From Nitrospirales bacterium (GTDB taxonomy: Bacteria; Nitrospirota; Nitrospiria; Nitrospirales; UBA8639), in assembly GCA_031315915.1 (NCBI GenBank), contig JALDRK010000014.1, positions 1 through 64,000 on the forward strand: 64,000 bases of DNA, given 5' to 3'. A model generated the notes under the pieces. It searched no databases and was not told where the DNA came from. It worked only from the letters and a program-made list of their open reading frames with translations. Made by a program: the position numbers and the translations under genes. Positions 9,952 to 18,814 of this stretch are shown here, piece by piece. Positions within the stretch are counted from its first letter, which is position 1. Each line of letters starts with the position of its first letter.

Positions 9952-10752
9952 GTGAAAACCGAACGGAATCACTTCATCGGCCTTCTCATAACAGGAATTA
10001 TGGGCGGGATGCTTTTTGGTTGTTCCTCAGTGGAGCTATCCAAAATCCCCAAGAAACCCCTCCCGGCTTCTCCCCCACTCCTAACCGAGCTGCCCCTTGA
10101 ATTGCCCCCCGAAGGCGGGGAACGCAGGCCGGTAGGCTCTTCGGCTTTTTCCGTCCTTCAGGGGAATGCTCCCAACATTGTCATTGTGGAAAAGGACTCA
10201 TCGGCATTGCGAGCCATCGCAGAGCACGATTCAAAAGTAAAAACCGCATTAGGAGAACGGTACGGATTTATCGACATGGAAGAGGTCGATGCGGATCAAT
10301 GTCGTATCACCATTCTCGATGAAGACTCCGGACCTCAGCGTCTTTCCAAGCGTCCTGCCAACCAGGCCATGGTCCATCGGCTCACCTATTATACCTATAC
10401 GCACAATTCGGCCGTCCATGTATCAGGGATAATAATGTCACATTGGTGCAACAGGACCCCGGGAAGGTACCAACCGGGGAAAGTACCTGAAACCGGGCAT
10501 GCCATTGCTCTCGCCAGACAAGATCCACGAATTGCTCAGGACGTGCGGAACTTATTCAGCCACGCCATTCTAACCTCTCCCGAGGAATATCGATATTTTT
10601 GGGTGAGCGATGAAGCGGGATTTGGCGATCGGGTCCTGTGGGTCACGTTTTCTGAGGGTCCCGAAAGCCTGGCATTGTATTTTGCCAGGGTGGACCTGAC
10701 CACTGACCAGGTGCTGGATGCCGGAAAAGAGCGGGCCACAATAAATCATTGA
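9952..10752 (+). CDS. Predicted lipoprotein of unknown function
   Basis: 266 residues from a GTG at 9952, with AAGGAG eight bases upstream; a GTG two codons earlier is less well placed. The N-terminus has a charged segment, a hydrophobic stretch and a lipobox LFGC, so the mature protein would be lipid-anchored at about Cys24. A Pro-rich linker follows. The body (about residues 60-260) has mixed alpha/beta character and is not recognised. It is followed 31 bases later by another secreted protein, so the two may be co-transcribed. Confidence 0.75.
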   Translation: MKTERNHFIGLLITGIMGGMLFGCSSVELSKIPKKPLPASPPLLTELPLELPPEGGERRPVGSSAFSVLQGNAPNIVIVEKDSSALRAIAEHDSKVKTALGERYGFIDMEEVDADQCRITILDEDSGPQRLSKRPANQAMVHRLTYYTYTHNSAVHVSGIIMSHWCNRTPGRYQPGKVPETGHAIALARQDPRIAQDVRNLFSHAILTSPEEYRYFWVSDEAGFGDRVLWVTFSEGPESLALYFARVDLTTDQVLDAGKERATINH

Positions 10753-10783
10753 ATCGGGACGGATGACCATTGAGGAGTCTGAC

Positions 10784-11761
10784 ATGATTGCTACACGTTC
10801 ATTTCTCGCGATCTTCTTGATGCTCGGTTTGACTGCTCTTGCCTGTCCGGCTTTTGCCGATTGGGAATCCCGACCCTTCGACTGGGGGAAATGGACCCTG
10901 CAACTTGAAATGAAAGATGCGGCGGGATTGGCGATTAAAAATGTCTCGTACGAGGGGGAACAAGTCCTAGCCAAAGCCAGTCTTCCGGTCATCCGTGTCA
11001 AATACGTCCGGGAATGGCCTGCCTGGCATCCGTTCAGCTGGTTTGGCGTGGGCCGGTCCAGCGGGCGTTGCGGACCCTTCGAAGACCGAATCAGCCCACA
11101 AAGACTCACCAAAAATAATAGTTGTCAAGGCAATAAACTCTGCACCAGAACTCATACCATTGACGGTATTCAATGGTTGGAGACCGGCGTCTACGCCAAA
11201 ATCGGTCAATATCATATATACCAAGCCTGGTATCTGAGCGAAGACGGACGGCTGTATCCCAGCGTGCAGAGCTGGAATTTATCCTGCAATACCGATCATG
11301 ACCACCATGCCTATTGGCGACTGGATTTCGATATCGGAGGGCCTGATCAGGATCAAGTATTTGTATGGGATAAACACGTGGCAGAGGATGAGGGATGGGG
11401 GCCTGGCTGGAAAAAATATTTAACCGAAGTGGACGACAAGAAACCGGCCAAAGACAGTCAAGATCGCGTCTGGTTCGTGCGTGATTACCAAACCGGGCAT
11501 GGGGTATGGATTATTCCCGGACCCCACGACGGCAAATCGGACAAATTCTCGGACAGGGATATTTCAGTTCGTCAGTATTATCCTGACGAAGATTCGGGGT
11601 GGCCCTTCGGCGCGTGGGGAGATCTCGATTTCCAGGGAAAAGAAAATATTCAGGAGACCAATTCGGTCTTTTGGTATATCGCTCACTTACCGCACAAGGC
11701 CGCCGAGGGTGACCGTCCGATGCGCTATTGGATGGGACCGCTTTTGCAAATACAGCGTTAG
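10784..11761 (+). CDS. Secreted protein resembling the copper amine oxidase beta-sandwich
   Basis: 325 residues from the ATG at 10784, with GAGGAG six bases before it. Residues 1-23 form a signal peptide ending at AFA. The segment GLAIKNVSYEGEQVLAKAS and the later HDHHAYWRLDFDIG resemble the start and the conserved His-rich strand of the copper amine oxidase catalytic domain. I could not find the quinone-forming Thr-x-x-Asn-Tyr motif, and the protein is much shorter than true amine oxidases. It is probably a non-catalytic relative or a copper/periplasmic binding protein. The similarity is by eye and needs a profile search. Confidence 0.6.
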   Translation: MIATRSFLAIFLMLGLTALACPAFADWESRPFDWGKWTLQLEMKDAAGLAIKNVSYEGEQVLAKASLPVIRVKYVREWPAWHPFSWFGVGRSSGRCGPFEDRISPQRLTKNNSCQGNKLCTRTHTIDGIQWLETGVYAKIGQYHIYQAWYLSEDGRLYPSVQSWNLSCNTDHDHHAYWRLDFDIGGPDQDQVFVWDKHVAEDEGWGPGWKKYLTEVDDKKPAKDSQDRVWFVRDYQTGHGVWIIPGPHDGKSDKFSDRDISVRQYYPDEDSGWPFGAWGDLDFQGKENIQETNSVFWYIAHLPHKAAEGDRPMRYWMGPLLQIQR

Positions 11762-12057
11762 CGCCTATTCCATTCGTTGGCCCTACTCCCTCCACTCCGG
11801 AAATATCATAGGTGTCGTTTCCATTCTGGCAACCCAGGTTTTCGGCTTTCCTTTGTCATTGACCTTATTTGACCTAACCCACCACGCAATGCTCACTCCG
11901 GAAACAGTCTGTGTCTCGGAATCCTAGGTATTGACTTTGGTGGATTTATAGATCGCCTTCTCCATCCGTGGTTTGATATGCTGAAAGTATTCCAATTGTA
12001 TTCGTTCGTGACGCTCGGGACCTCCCAAATCTTATTCGAGAAAAGGAACGCTCTACC
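11762..12057. other. Intergenic region
   Basis: About 300 bases between two same-strand secreted-protein genes. No gene, hairpin or repeat was recognised. Confidence 0.4.
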
Positions 12058-12624
12058 ATGCCTCATCCTTCACCCACCCCACGTACTTCATTGATAGGTT
12101 TCATCGGATTCCTGTGGATGCTCACTCCACCCATCTTGGTGACGGCCGGTGAACCGATAACGGGGTTCCGGGATTTAAAATTTGGGATGACGCAACAGGA
12201 AGTCACAAAGCTCAACGCCTGTTCGTCAGCCAAGGAATGTCTCTATGAACTCAATGACAAAAACCGGTATTTGGAGCTGTTATACATGGGAGACACCACG
12301 GAGAATGAAGCGTTGCAAACAGCACTCAAAAGTCCGGGCTCCGGATTAGCCAGAATTTCCATTGATATGGGACAGTATACCGAAGCCTGGTATAACCAGT
12401 TACAGCGTATTCTGGGGGATAGCTATCAGTTAACCCACGACATTTCTCAAGAACAAATTCAAGCTTTTTTAGGTCAACAGCTCACAGAATTAACCAGTGG
12501 CTATGAAAACGGGCAAGTCTTATTAACCGTGGCTCGTCGGGAATATGGCAATATGATCATTAAAGTGATTTATCAATCCCCCGAGATGGCTCAGTCTTTC
12601 GTGAAATCAAAACCTCCTTCATAA
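12058..12624 (+). CDS. Secreted protein of unknown function, WGxS-type periplasmic domain
   Basis: 188 residues. The ATG follows AAAAGGAA at moderate spacing. A signal peptide covers about residues 1-30. The mature N-terminus GFRDLKFGMTQQEV matches a motif found in many small exported proteins (phi-x-G-phi-x-phi-G-M/T-x-x-x-E-V). Two cysteines, CSSAKEC, may form a disulphide. A similar motif opens the protein at 32566-33111. The function is unknown. Confidence 0.7.
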   Translation: MPHPSPTPRTSLIGFIGFLWMLTPPILVTAGEPITGFRDLKFGMTQQEVTKLNACSSAKECLYELNDKNRYLELLYMGDTTENEALQTALKSPGSGLARISIDMGQYTEAWYNQLQRILGDSYQLTHDISQEQIQAFLGQQLTELTSGYENGQVLLTVARREYGNMIIKVIYQSPEMAQSFVKSKPPS

Positions 12625-12641
12625 CGTCGCGGAGCTTGGGT

Positions 12642-13034
12642 CTAAGAAGCTTCTTTGGGGACCCGTGGCCACACCGGAATAAGCAGCCGGGATCGCAACT
12701 TTGAGCCTCCAAGAAACACGGATCGCGGCAACTCGATTACGCCTATCTGCCGTTGCCGATGCATAAGTTTTCGCCAGCACCGGCGACAAAGATCATGATC
12801 TTTCATTGAAACCGCCCTGCCGAGTTTACTCGAATGGGGATTTCGTTTTGGAGAGACGAAAATTTTGATTTCTCCTCCACAGTCCGCACATTGCTCAGCA
12901 CAAGACGGCAACACCCGTTCATAACGGGTAGTCACTTTTCCGAACCGGATAATGCCCTTCGATCCCTCCGGATAACACTGCCGTGATGACAGCCCGCCGC
13001 CTTCCAAGGATTCCCATCGAACCTGTCGACTCAT
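12642..13034 (-). CDS. Small cysteine-rich, zinc-ribbon-like protein
   Basis: 130 residues with an excellent ribosome site, TAAGGAGG at nine bases before the ATG. CAEQCADCG (about residues 45-53) and CRRC (about 83-86) could make a four-Cys zinc site. The rest is basic. It resembles small bacterial zinc-ribbon proteins of unknown role, and no enzyme motif is visible. It is convergent with the secreted-protein gene to its left, 17 bases away. Confidence 0.65.
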   Translation of the reverse strand: MSRQVRWESLEGGGLSSRQCYPEGSKGIIRFGKVTTRYERVLPSCAEQCADCGGEIKIFVSPKRNPHSSKLGRAVSMKDHDLCRRCWRKLMHRQRQIGVIELPRSVFLGGSKLRSRLLIPVWPRVPKEAS

Positions 13035-13513
13035 GATATGTTCCTCCTTACTGCGAATTCACCCGAAAATTGGCTACCATTCTATATACAATTGCAAGGG
13101 ACGTACCTCTACTTCGACGATCAAAAATCCAATGAAAAATCCGGGGTTAATCCTGAAAAGAAGACGAGGAAATGTTGGGATATCTGGTCCCATCACTCGG
13201 CATTTTTTTCCTCTAGGAAGATTGAATAACGAAAATTATTTGTGGTTAATTTTGACAGGCTAGGGGATTTATTGACACGCGGACGACTCGACTGGCTGGT
13301 CTCTCCAAGCATTTGAACAATTCACAATACCTCTTTTTGGCAAATAATCCGGCATCCGACAATCAAACCGACGGGACAATGAAACCCCTGCCAAAGAGAG
13401 AAATACCTATGACGACAAACAGACAACACAACATGGCTTTGTGTTTATTCTTTACCCTAAAGATTCAGTGCCGACACGCTGCACTCACATCGCCGTTTTC
13501 ACGACCCTCGCCG
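13035..13513. other. Intergenic region
   Basis: About 480 bases with short open frames only. None has a ribosome site plus plausible composition. It contains the upstream region of the zinc-ribbon gene and the 3' flank of the response regulator. Confidence 0.4.
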
Positions 13514-13960
13514 TCAAACAGGCACTCGCTCGGGTGCGGGTTCATTCAATATCAGCCAATACAACCCCAAGTTTTGAACGGCCCCGGAGAATTCCTGGAA
13601 ATCGACCGGCTTTCGTACATAACTATTGGCTCCAAGCTGGTAACTTTTCACGATATCCTGTTCTTCTTTGGACGAGGTCAGCGACACCGGTAAAAACTTT
13701 GTCCGATCATCGGCACGGAGGCGCCTCAATACTTCCAGACCATCGATTTTCGGTAATTTCAAATCCAACAGGATAATTTGCGGCATAGCCGACAGATCCC
13801 GTCCGGCATAAGCTCCTGTCCCGAAAAGATATTCCAACGCTTGTACCCCGTCACGGGCAACCACGACTTCATTCATGATATTGTTTTTCTTTAACGCCCG
13901 CATGGTTAATTCTTCATCATCCGGATGGTCCTCAACGAGTAAAATCACCTTGTTTTGCAT
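13514..13960 (-). CDS. Single-domain response regulator, Rcp1-like
   Basis: 148 residues, starting at the ATG at 13960, which has AGGAGGAG at good spacing. It is a stand-alone receiver domain. The acidic pair is in VEDHPDDEE, the phosphorylated Asp is in ILLDLKLPK (near residue 65), the Ser/Thr in SLTSS, and the Lys in RKPVDF. The insertion after the third beta strand and the ending are typical of the Rcp1 group that pairs with bacteriophytochrome-like kinases. It follows the sensor kinase by 23 bases on the same strand and is its likely phosphate acceptor. No output domain is present. Confidence 0.92.
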   Translation of the reverse strand: MQNKVILLVEDHPDDEELTMRALKKNNIMNEVVVARDGVQALEYLFGTGAYAGRDLSAMPQIILLDLKLPKIDGLEVLRRLRADDRTKFLPVSLTSSKEEQDIVKSYQLGANSYVRKPVDFQEFSGAVQNLGLYWLILNEPAPERVPV

Positions 13961-13983
13961 CGCTCTCCTCCTTGTATCTGTCT

Positions 13984-15765
13984 TTATAGCGTAAAATGAA
14001 ATGTCGCACCTTCCCCAACCGCCCCATCTGCCCAAATCTGCCCTCCATGCCGCTGAATAATTCGATGCACCGTGGCCAACCCCACACCTACACCCGGAAA
14101 CTCGGTATAGGCATGTAACCGCTGGAATGCTCCAAACAGTTTGTGGACATAAGTCATATCAAACCCGGCTCCATTATCCCGCACGAAATAGGCAGGTTGC
14201 CCTTTATAAGACTCATACCCGAATTCAATCCGGGCAGCCTCCCGTTGACGAGTGAATTTCCAGGCATTTCCAAGTAAGTTTTCCAAGACGGCTCGAATCA
14301 GTTGAGGGTCGGCCGTCGCAAAGAGATTTTTAGCCACGACACACTCGACCTGTCGATCAGGATCAATTTTACGGAAATCATCAAGAATGGCGTTCACCAT
14401 GCCACTCATATCCAAAGTTTGCGAATGAATTTCGGCCCTTGTCAGACGCGCCAGATTGAGCATGGCATCGATGAGTTGGGACATTCGCTGACTCGCAGCC
14501 CGAACACGCTGCAAATAGGTTTTTCCGGCCTCATCCAGTGAATCGGCATAGTCCTCCAACACGGCTTGACTAAACCCGTCGATTCCCCTCAGCGGCCGAA
14601 CCGAATCGTGCGACACCGAATAGCTGAAAGCCTCCAACTCCTTATTACTGGCAGAAAGTTGAGCCGTCTGTTGCACCAATTGAGTGTTGAGTTTCCGTAT
14701 ATCCTCCTCAGCCCATTTCCGTTCGGACACTTCACGGATCAATTCGGCATTGGCGGCCGCTAATTTGCCGGTTCGTTCCTGAACCCGCTTTTCCAGGTTG
14801 TCCCTGGCCTGACGCAGTAAATTCTCGGCCTGTTGCCGCTCGGCAATTTCCAGCTCCAATTGTTGATTGGCATTTTGCAAATCACTCGTCCGGGATCGAA
14901 CCTGTTCTTCAAGATCCCCAGCCACTCGACGCAGTTTGAGTATCACAAGTCCAAACCCGCCCAACCAGAGGACGACCAGCATTCCCATCGAACCGTAGGC
15001 GCCGGACAGGCCGACAGCCGCTATATTCTGAATGTTATCGACGGGATAGACGACTTCCAACATCCCCCCTATCTGCCCTACCTGCCAATCACGCTTGGGA
15101 CTGTTGGGAAGCGCGTTATGACACTCGACACATTCCGTCGACATTCGATCGGGAGTGGCATATCGAAGCACTTTGGTCCCATTCTCTTCCTCGAAACGGT
15201 AGTACGCCTCTTCGGAAGATTGTTGAAGGACCGTCCACGCCTCCTGTTGAAACCCTTTGGTCAATCCTCCTTGCTGCCTTCGTCCAGGAAACGGATACGG
15301 GCTGATCAATCGGATTGTTTCCCCGGGTCGACCCGCAACCAGTTTTTCCCCAAGAGCAAAGCTAAGTGTCGCCGGCAGGGGTATCTCCCGATCATGTCCT
15401 TGATAATCCGAGGTGGCCACAATCCCCTGACCGTGAAGCCGCTGGACCACTTCAGTGGTATACCATTTTCGGATTTCCTCCAATGCCCGCGTATAGATTT
15501 CTGCTCCCTGCAAGGACATCGAAGCTACCATGTGAGTCTTTAATTGAGTCACATGGACGGAGATGATCAATACACACATTCCAAAGAGGACCGTGAGCAC
15601 CAGGACGGTGTGCTTATGGGCCAGCTCCATCCCACTGGACACCCCCTTCACGAGGGCGGCCCCTATCCTCGAGGAGGAAGTGACTCGATTGAGCATAGAA
15701 GCCCATTTTGACCGGTTAGTAAATTGAAGAGGCCGGTCTACGAAGCTGGAAAATAAACTCGGCAT
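13984..15765 (-). CDS. Membrane sensor histidine kinase with periplasmic haem-c domain
   Basis: 593 residues. A first membrane segment covers about residues 52-72 and a second about 251-277. Between them is a DUF3365-like sensor domain carrying CVECH at 212-216, a haem c attachment site. Coiled-coil signalling helices run from 280 to 375, then come HisKA (H386 in VSHDSVRP) and HATPase_c with N, G1 and G2 boxes (NAWKFT, DNGAGFD, GVGVGL). It probably senses redox state, a gas or a small ligand through haem and phosphorylates the next gene's product. The H-box is unusual, since relatives have SHDLRxPL. The start has no clear ribosome site, so downstream Met24 or Met46 is possible. Confidence 0.92.
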   Translation of the reverse strand: MPSLFSSFVDRPLQFTNRSKWASMLNRVTSSSRIGAALVKGVSSGMELAHKHTVLVLTVLFGMCVLIISVHVTQLKTHMVASMSLQGAEIYTRALEEIRKWYTTEVVQRLHGQGIVATSDYQGHDREIPLPATLSFALGEKLVAGRPGETIRLISPYPFPGRRQQGGLTKGFQQEAWTVLQQSSEEAYYRFEEENGTKVLRYATPDRMSTECVECHNALPNSPKRDWQVGQIGGMLEVVYPVDNIQNIAAVGLSGAYGSMGMLVVLWLGGFGLVILKLRRVAGDLEEQVRSRTSDLQNANQQLELEIAERQQAENLLRQARDNLEKRVQERTGKLAAANAELIREVSERKWAEEDIRKLNTQLVQQTAQLSASNKELEAFSYSVSHDSVRPLRGIDGFSQAVLEDYADSLDEAGKTYLQRVRAASQRMSQLIDAMLNLARLTRAEIHSQTLDMSGMVNAILDDFRKIDPDRQVECVVAKNLFATADPQLIRAVLENLLGNAWKFTRQREAARIEFGYESYKGQPAYFVRDNGAGFDMTYVHKLFGAFQRLHAYTEFPGVGVGLATVHRIIQRHGGQIWADGAVGEGATFHFTL

Positions 15766-16012
15766 AGTGAGGAGACTCTCTGGTCTGTCCTATCGGTTTT
15801 TTTCTTACGGTTATTAAGCGAGACACCGAACACGTTCCTAGCCAATGGTGCTATTCCTGACCGATTCTTTTGTGTTCCCGCCTCCGTTGCATTGAAAAAT
15901 TCTGAATGCTAGGCTTTCCGTAAAATAGGGAAGCCACTGCTCGCACCTGCACGGGTTACTCCACCGTGCAAGGAAGAAAAGCCGTCACCAAAGACCAATC
16001 AGGAGGGCCAGG

Positions 16013-16303
16013 ATGGGTATCAAACTGTATGTCGGAAATTTACCCTTTTCCACGACCGATGAGGACTTACACAATCATTTTTCCAGCCATGGAAACGTGG
16101 TATCAGCCAAAGTGATCATGGATCGCTATACCGGACGATCGCGGGGGTTTGGTTTTGTGGAAATGGCGAGTCCGGATGAAGCACAGGCAGCTATCACGGC
16201 ATTACATGAAACGGATCTTGGTGGCCGGATTTTAGTGGTCAATGAAGCACGGCCTCAGGAAGAACGACGTCCGTATGCCAGGCGTCCGACTAATCCTAAC
16301 TAG
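16013..16303 (+). CDS. RRM-type RNA-binding protein
   Basis: 96 residues with a strong ribosome site (AGGAGG). A single RNA recognition motif fills residues 3-80, with RNP2 LYVGNL and RNP1 RGFGFVEM both intact. A short Arg/Pro-rich tail follows. These small bacterial glycine-rich-like RRM proteins bind single-stranded RNA and are often cold- or stress-induced. Upstream lies about 250 bases of non-coding DNA, likely containing its own promoter and leader. Confidence 0.95.
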   Translation: MGIKLYVGNLPFSTTDEDLHNHFSSHGNVVSAKVIMDRYTGRSRGFGFVEMASPDEAQAAITALHETDLGGRILVVNEARPQEERRPYARRPTNPN

Positions 16304-16382
16304 ATTAGAATGACCTAGAGACGGGATGGCGCCATCACATATCGTACCCGAGTGAATGGACAACCGGGCACCGGATCCATTG

Positions 16383-18697
16383 TCACACAGACGACTGGTT
16401 CTGAAGCGCCAGAGCCATCAATGGATCTTCGGATTCCGATTCCGGATGATGGCCTTCGGATTCCTCCATTGACGGAGCTTCGAACTCCTGGTCTTCTTCA
16501 TAATGTTGACGCACTTCCGTAATTTCGATGTCGAGCTGAACGTTGGGATACAGTCTTCGTAAATCCCACTCCGTAATCCACCCTCGGACATATTCCCGCA
16601 TCCGGGTACTCGCCAGTTTTTCTACGGCGGAAACAGGAGGAGCTTCCCAGCTGTAAGCCGATCCGTGCAAGGTGCGCAGCCGTTCGTAGAGTTCATCGAC
16701 CATGGAATCGTAAGGCCGGATCAAGGCATCGCCTGTTTGTTCGATAAAACGAATCCCCTTGAGGGCGTCCTTCGCTTCAAAGCTTCCACCGGACAATTCA
16801 CTCAATTCACTCATCGATTCAATTTTCTGTGAATCCTGCTTTTCATCGAGTACCGCAAGTTGGAAATCATCGGTCAAGGCGACGACCGCACTCATGGCCG
16901 GATACGCCGACTTCTCCAGGAGTCCCAGCCAACCGGCGATTTCCTTATATGATTTCATGCGTTGTTTAAAAGAATACCGTCCGATAATCTCGGCTTCATC
17001 AATCAGCAAGATCCAGCCTTTATACCCGGCCGCGACAATCAGCCGAGACACGAATTGGAACCGTTGCAAAGCCAGTTCCTGAGTCGAAATTTTCTCAAAG
17101 GCATAGGGGGTATCGGACGGACAGCCCTGCAGGTATTTTTTTAATTGACTGTTACTGATGGGATCTCCCGCCCAATAGCGAATCAACCGGTGGCTCAACT
17201 CCGGATCATTGATCATTCGTTCATAGAGATACAGGGTCGCCGCCAGTCGGGAATCACATCCTTGCCCCCGATGTGCCCAAGCAAAGAAATCGGCGTATTG
17301 GGGACTTTGGAAGTTCAATTCACCGCAAATTTCCGTCAGCGCATCGCCTTGTTTGCCTGGCACAATGGCATTCGTGATCGCAGACCGAAACAGCGGCACA
17401 CTATTATACAAAGGTGTTTCTTTGCTGATGACAATAGGACTACAAACAAAATGCTGTTTCACCGCCAAGTACTGTAGGGCCTTAAGGAGATGAGACTTCC
17501 CGCTGCCAAACCCTCCTTCGATGACTAAGCCCGGAGTGGGAAGATCCGAAGAAACCTGCTCCTCCATCCGTTGAAGCATCCGCCTGAATTTTCCTTCAAT
17601 ATCCGGCTGACGGCTGCCTAACGCCTGAACGACATCCTTGTTGGGCACTCCCGACCGCAACGCTTCAATGACCCGTTGATGACCGACATGTCCATTGGCC
17701 ATCGCCGGCCGATCCGTATGATTGGCCTCTCTTGACGAATCCGCAGCATACGAAGAAAGCCGAATCAAGGCTCCCAAGGGATTTTGATAGTGACGATCCC
17801 GGACTTCGTCCCAAATACGTAACTTCAAGGCTTCATACCGATTCAACCCTCGACGGGCATCGGTTAAAAACTCCGGTGGCACCAGCACCACCAACAGCAC
17901 CCCCTCAAGCTCATCCGTTCCGTCAATAAATTGTCGCAACATTTCATAGGCATCCAACGTCGCAGATACGCCGTAATACAACCCTTCCGGTACTTCAGGC
18001 TTCTTGGTCACCAAACATCGCCCCAAATTCAACGTCAACACCAATCCCGGTTGTCCCACCAGGCGAAGCCATCGAGCCAAGGAGGTAAACATATAGCGAG
18101 CGTTCGTCCGTACGATCTTTTGAAAGATCAAGGCTTCCTTCAAGGTCGACAACTGTCGTAGATCGCCTTGTAGCCATGCCTTCACAGGCTCGGTCATAAA
18201 GGGACTGTCCGAATTCGAATCCATTTGTCCCAGACATAATCGGATCATGGCCAGGCGAAATTCCTGGCACATATGGGTATCCCGGTAAATAGCCCGCTCA
18301 AGCCACGTATTCAGGTCCCGACGAAGCAACGGCTCGGCACGTTCATTCAGTCGGGCAATCTCAGCCAGCGAACATCCTTGGAAGGTGTCGGGACCTGATA
18401 CCCATTGTCTTGTAACAGCCGTCTCACAAATTGGGCGGCCAATCCATCCCATTGAATTTTTTTGGCCACTTCATAAAAAAACTTATCCATCATATGAACT
18501 TTGGTGTCCTTGGCATCCACCGACACAAACGTAAACTGCTCTTCCTGAGACAGGCTCAACAAATGATCCTGAACTAATTCCCGATCCCGATCACCGGGTG
18601 CCACGACAAATTTGACCGCTGCCCCCCCTTGACCGACAAAGCGCTGCAAATATTCCTGTCGGACCGTCTGAATCCACTCATGTGGTCGCAAATCCAT
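16383..18697 (-). pseudogene. Tandem P-loop ATPase, DUF2791/BrxD-like, copy B, one frameshift
   Basis: Two overlapping frames together make a protein of about 770 residues like its neighbour at 18815-21094. The first (from ATG 18697, GAGG before it) gives 116 residues ending at 18347, and the second is open from 18452 to 16383. Comparison with the paralogs places a single missing base at about 18370-18377, after the motif LLQDNGYQVP. The N-terminal module has GGAAVKFVV in place of a Walker A. The C-terminal module has an intact Walker A (GGFGSGKSH) and Walker B (GWILLIDEAE). If the frameshift is real, only a fragment is made; it could also be a consensus error. Confidence 0.8.
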
Positions 18698-18814
18698 GAT
18701 ATCCTCAATCTTTCATGCCGGTTTCAGTCTTGCTGAAATTCCGGATAGGTGACAAAACAACATCCGAGCCGGAGTAGACATTCCTGCCGGTCATGGCGGA
18801 ATCATCGCAGAGTT

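Noticed and set aside
18340-18460. Programmed -1 ribosomal frameshift in ATPase copy B
   Set aside because: A -1 shift would restore the frame, but no X-XXY-YYZ slippery heptamer or following hairpin is visible near 18370-18380.
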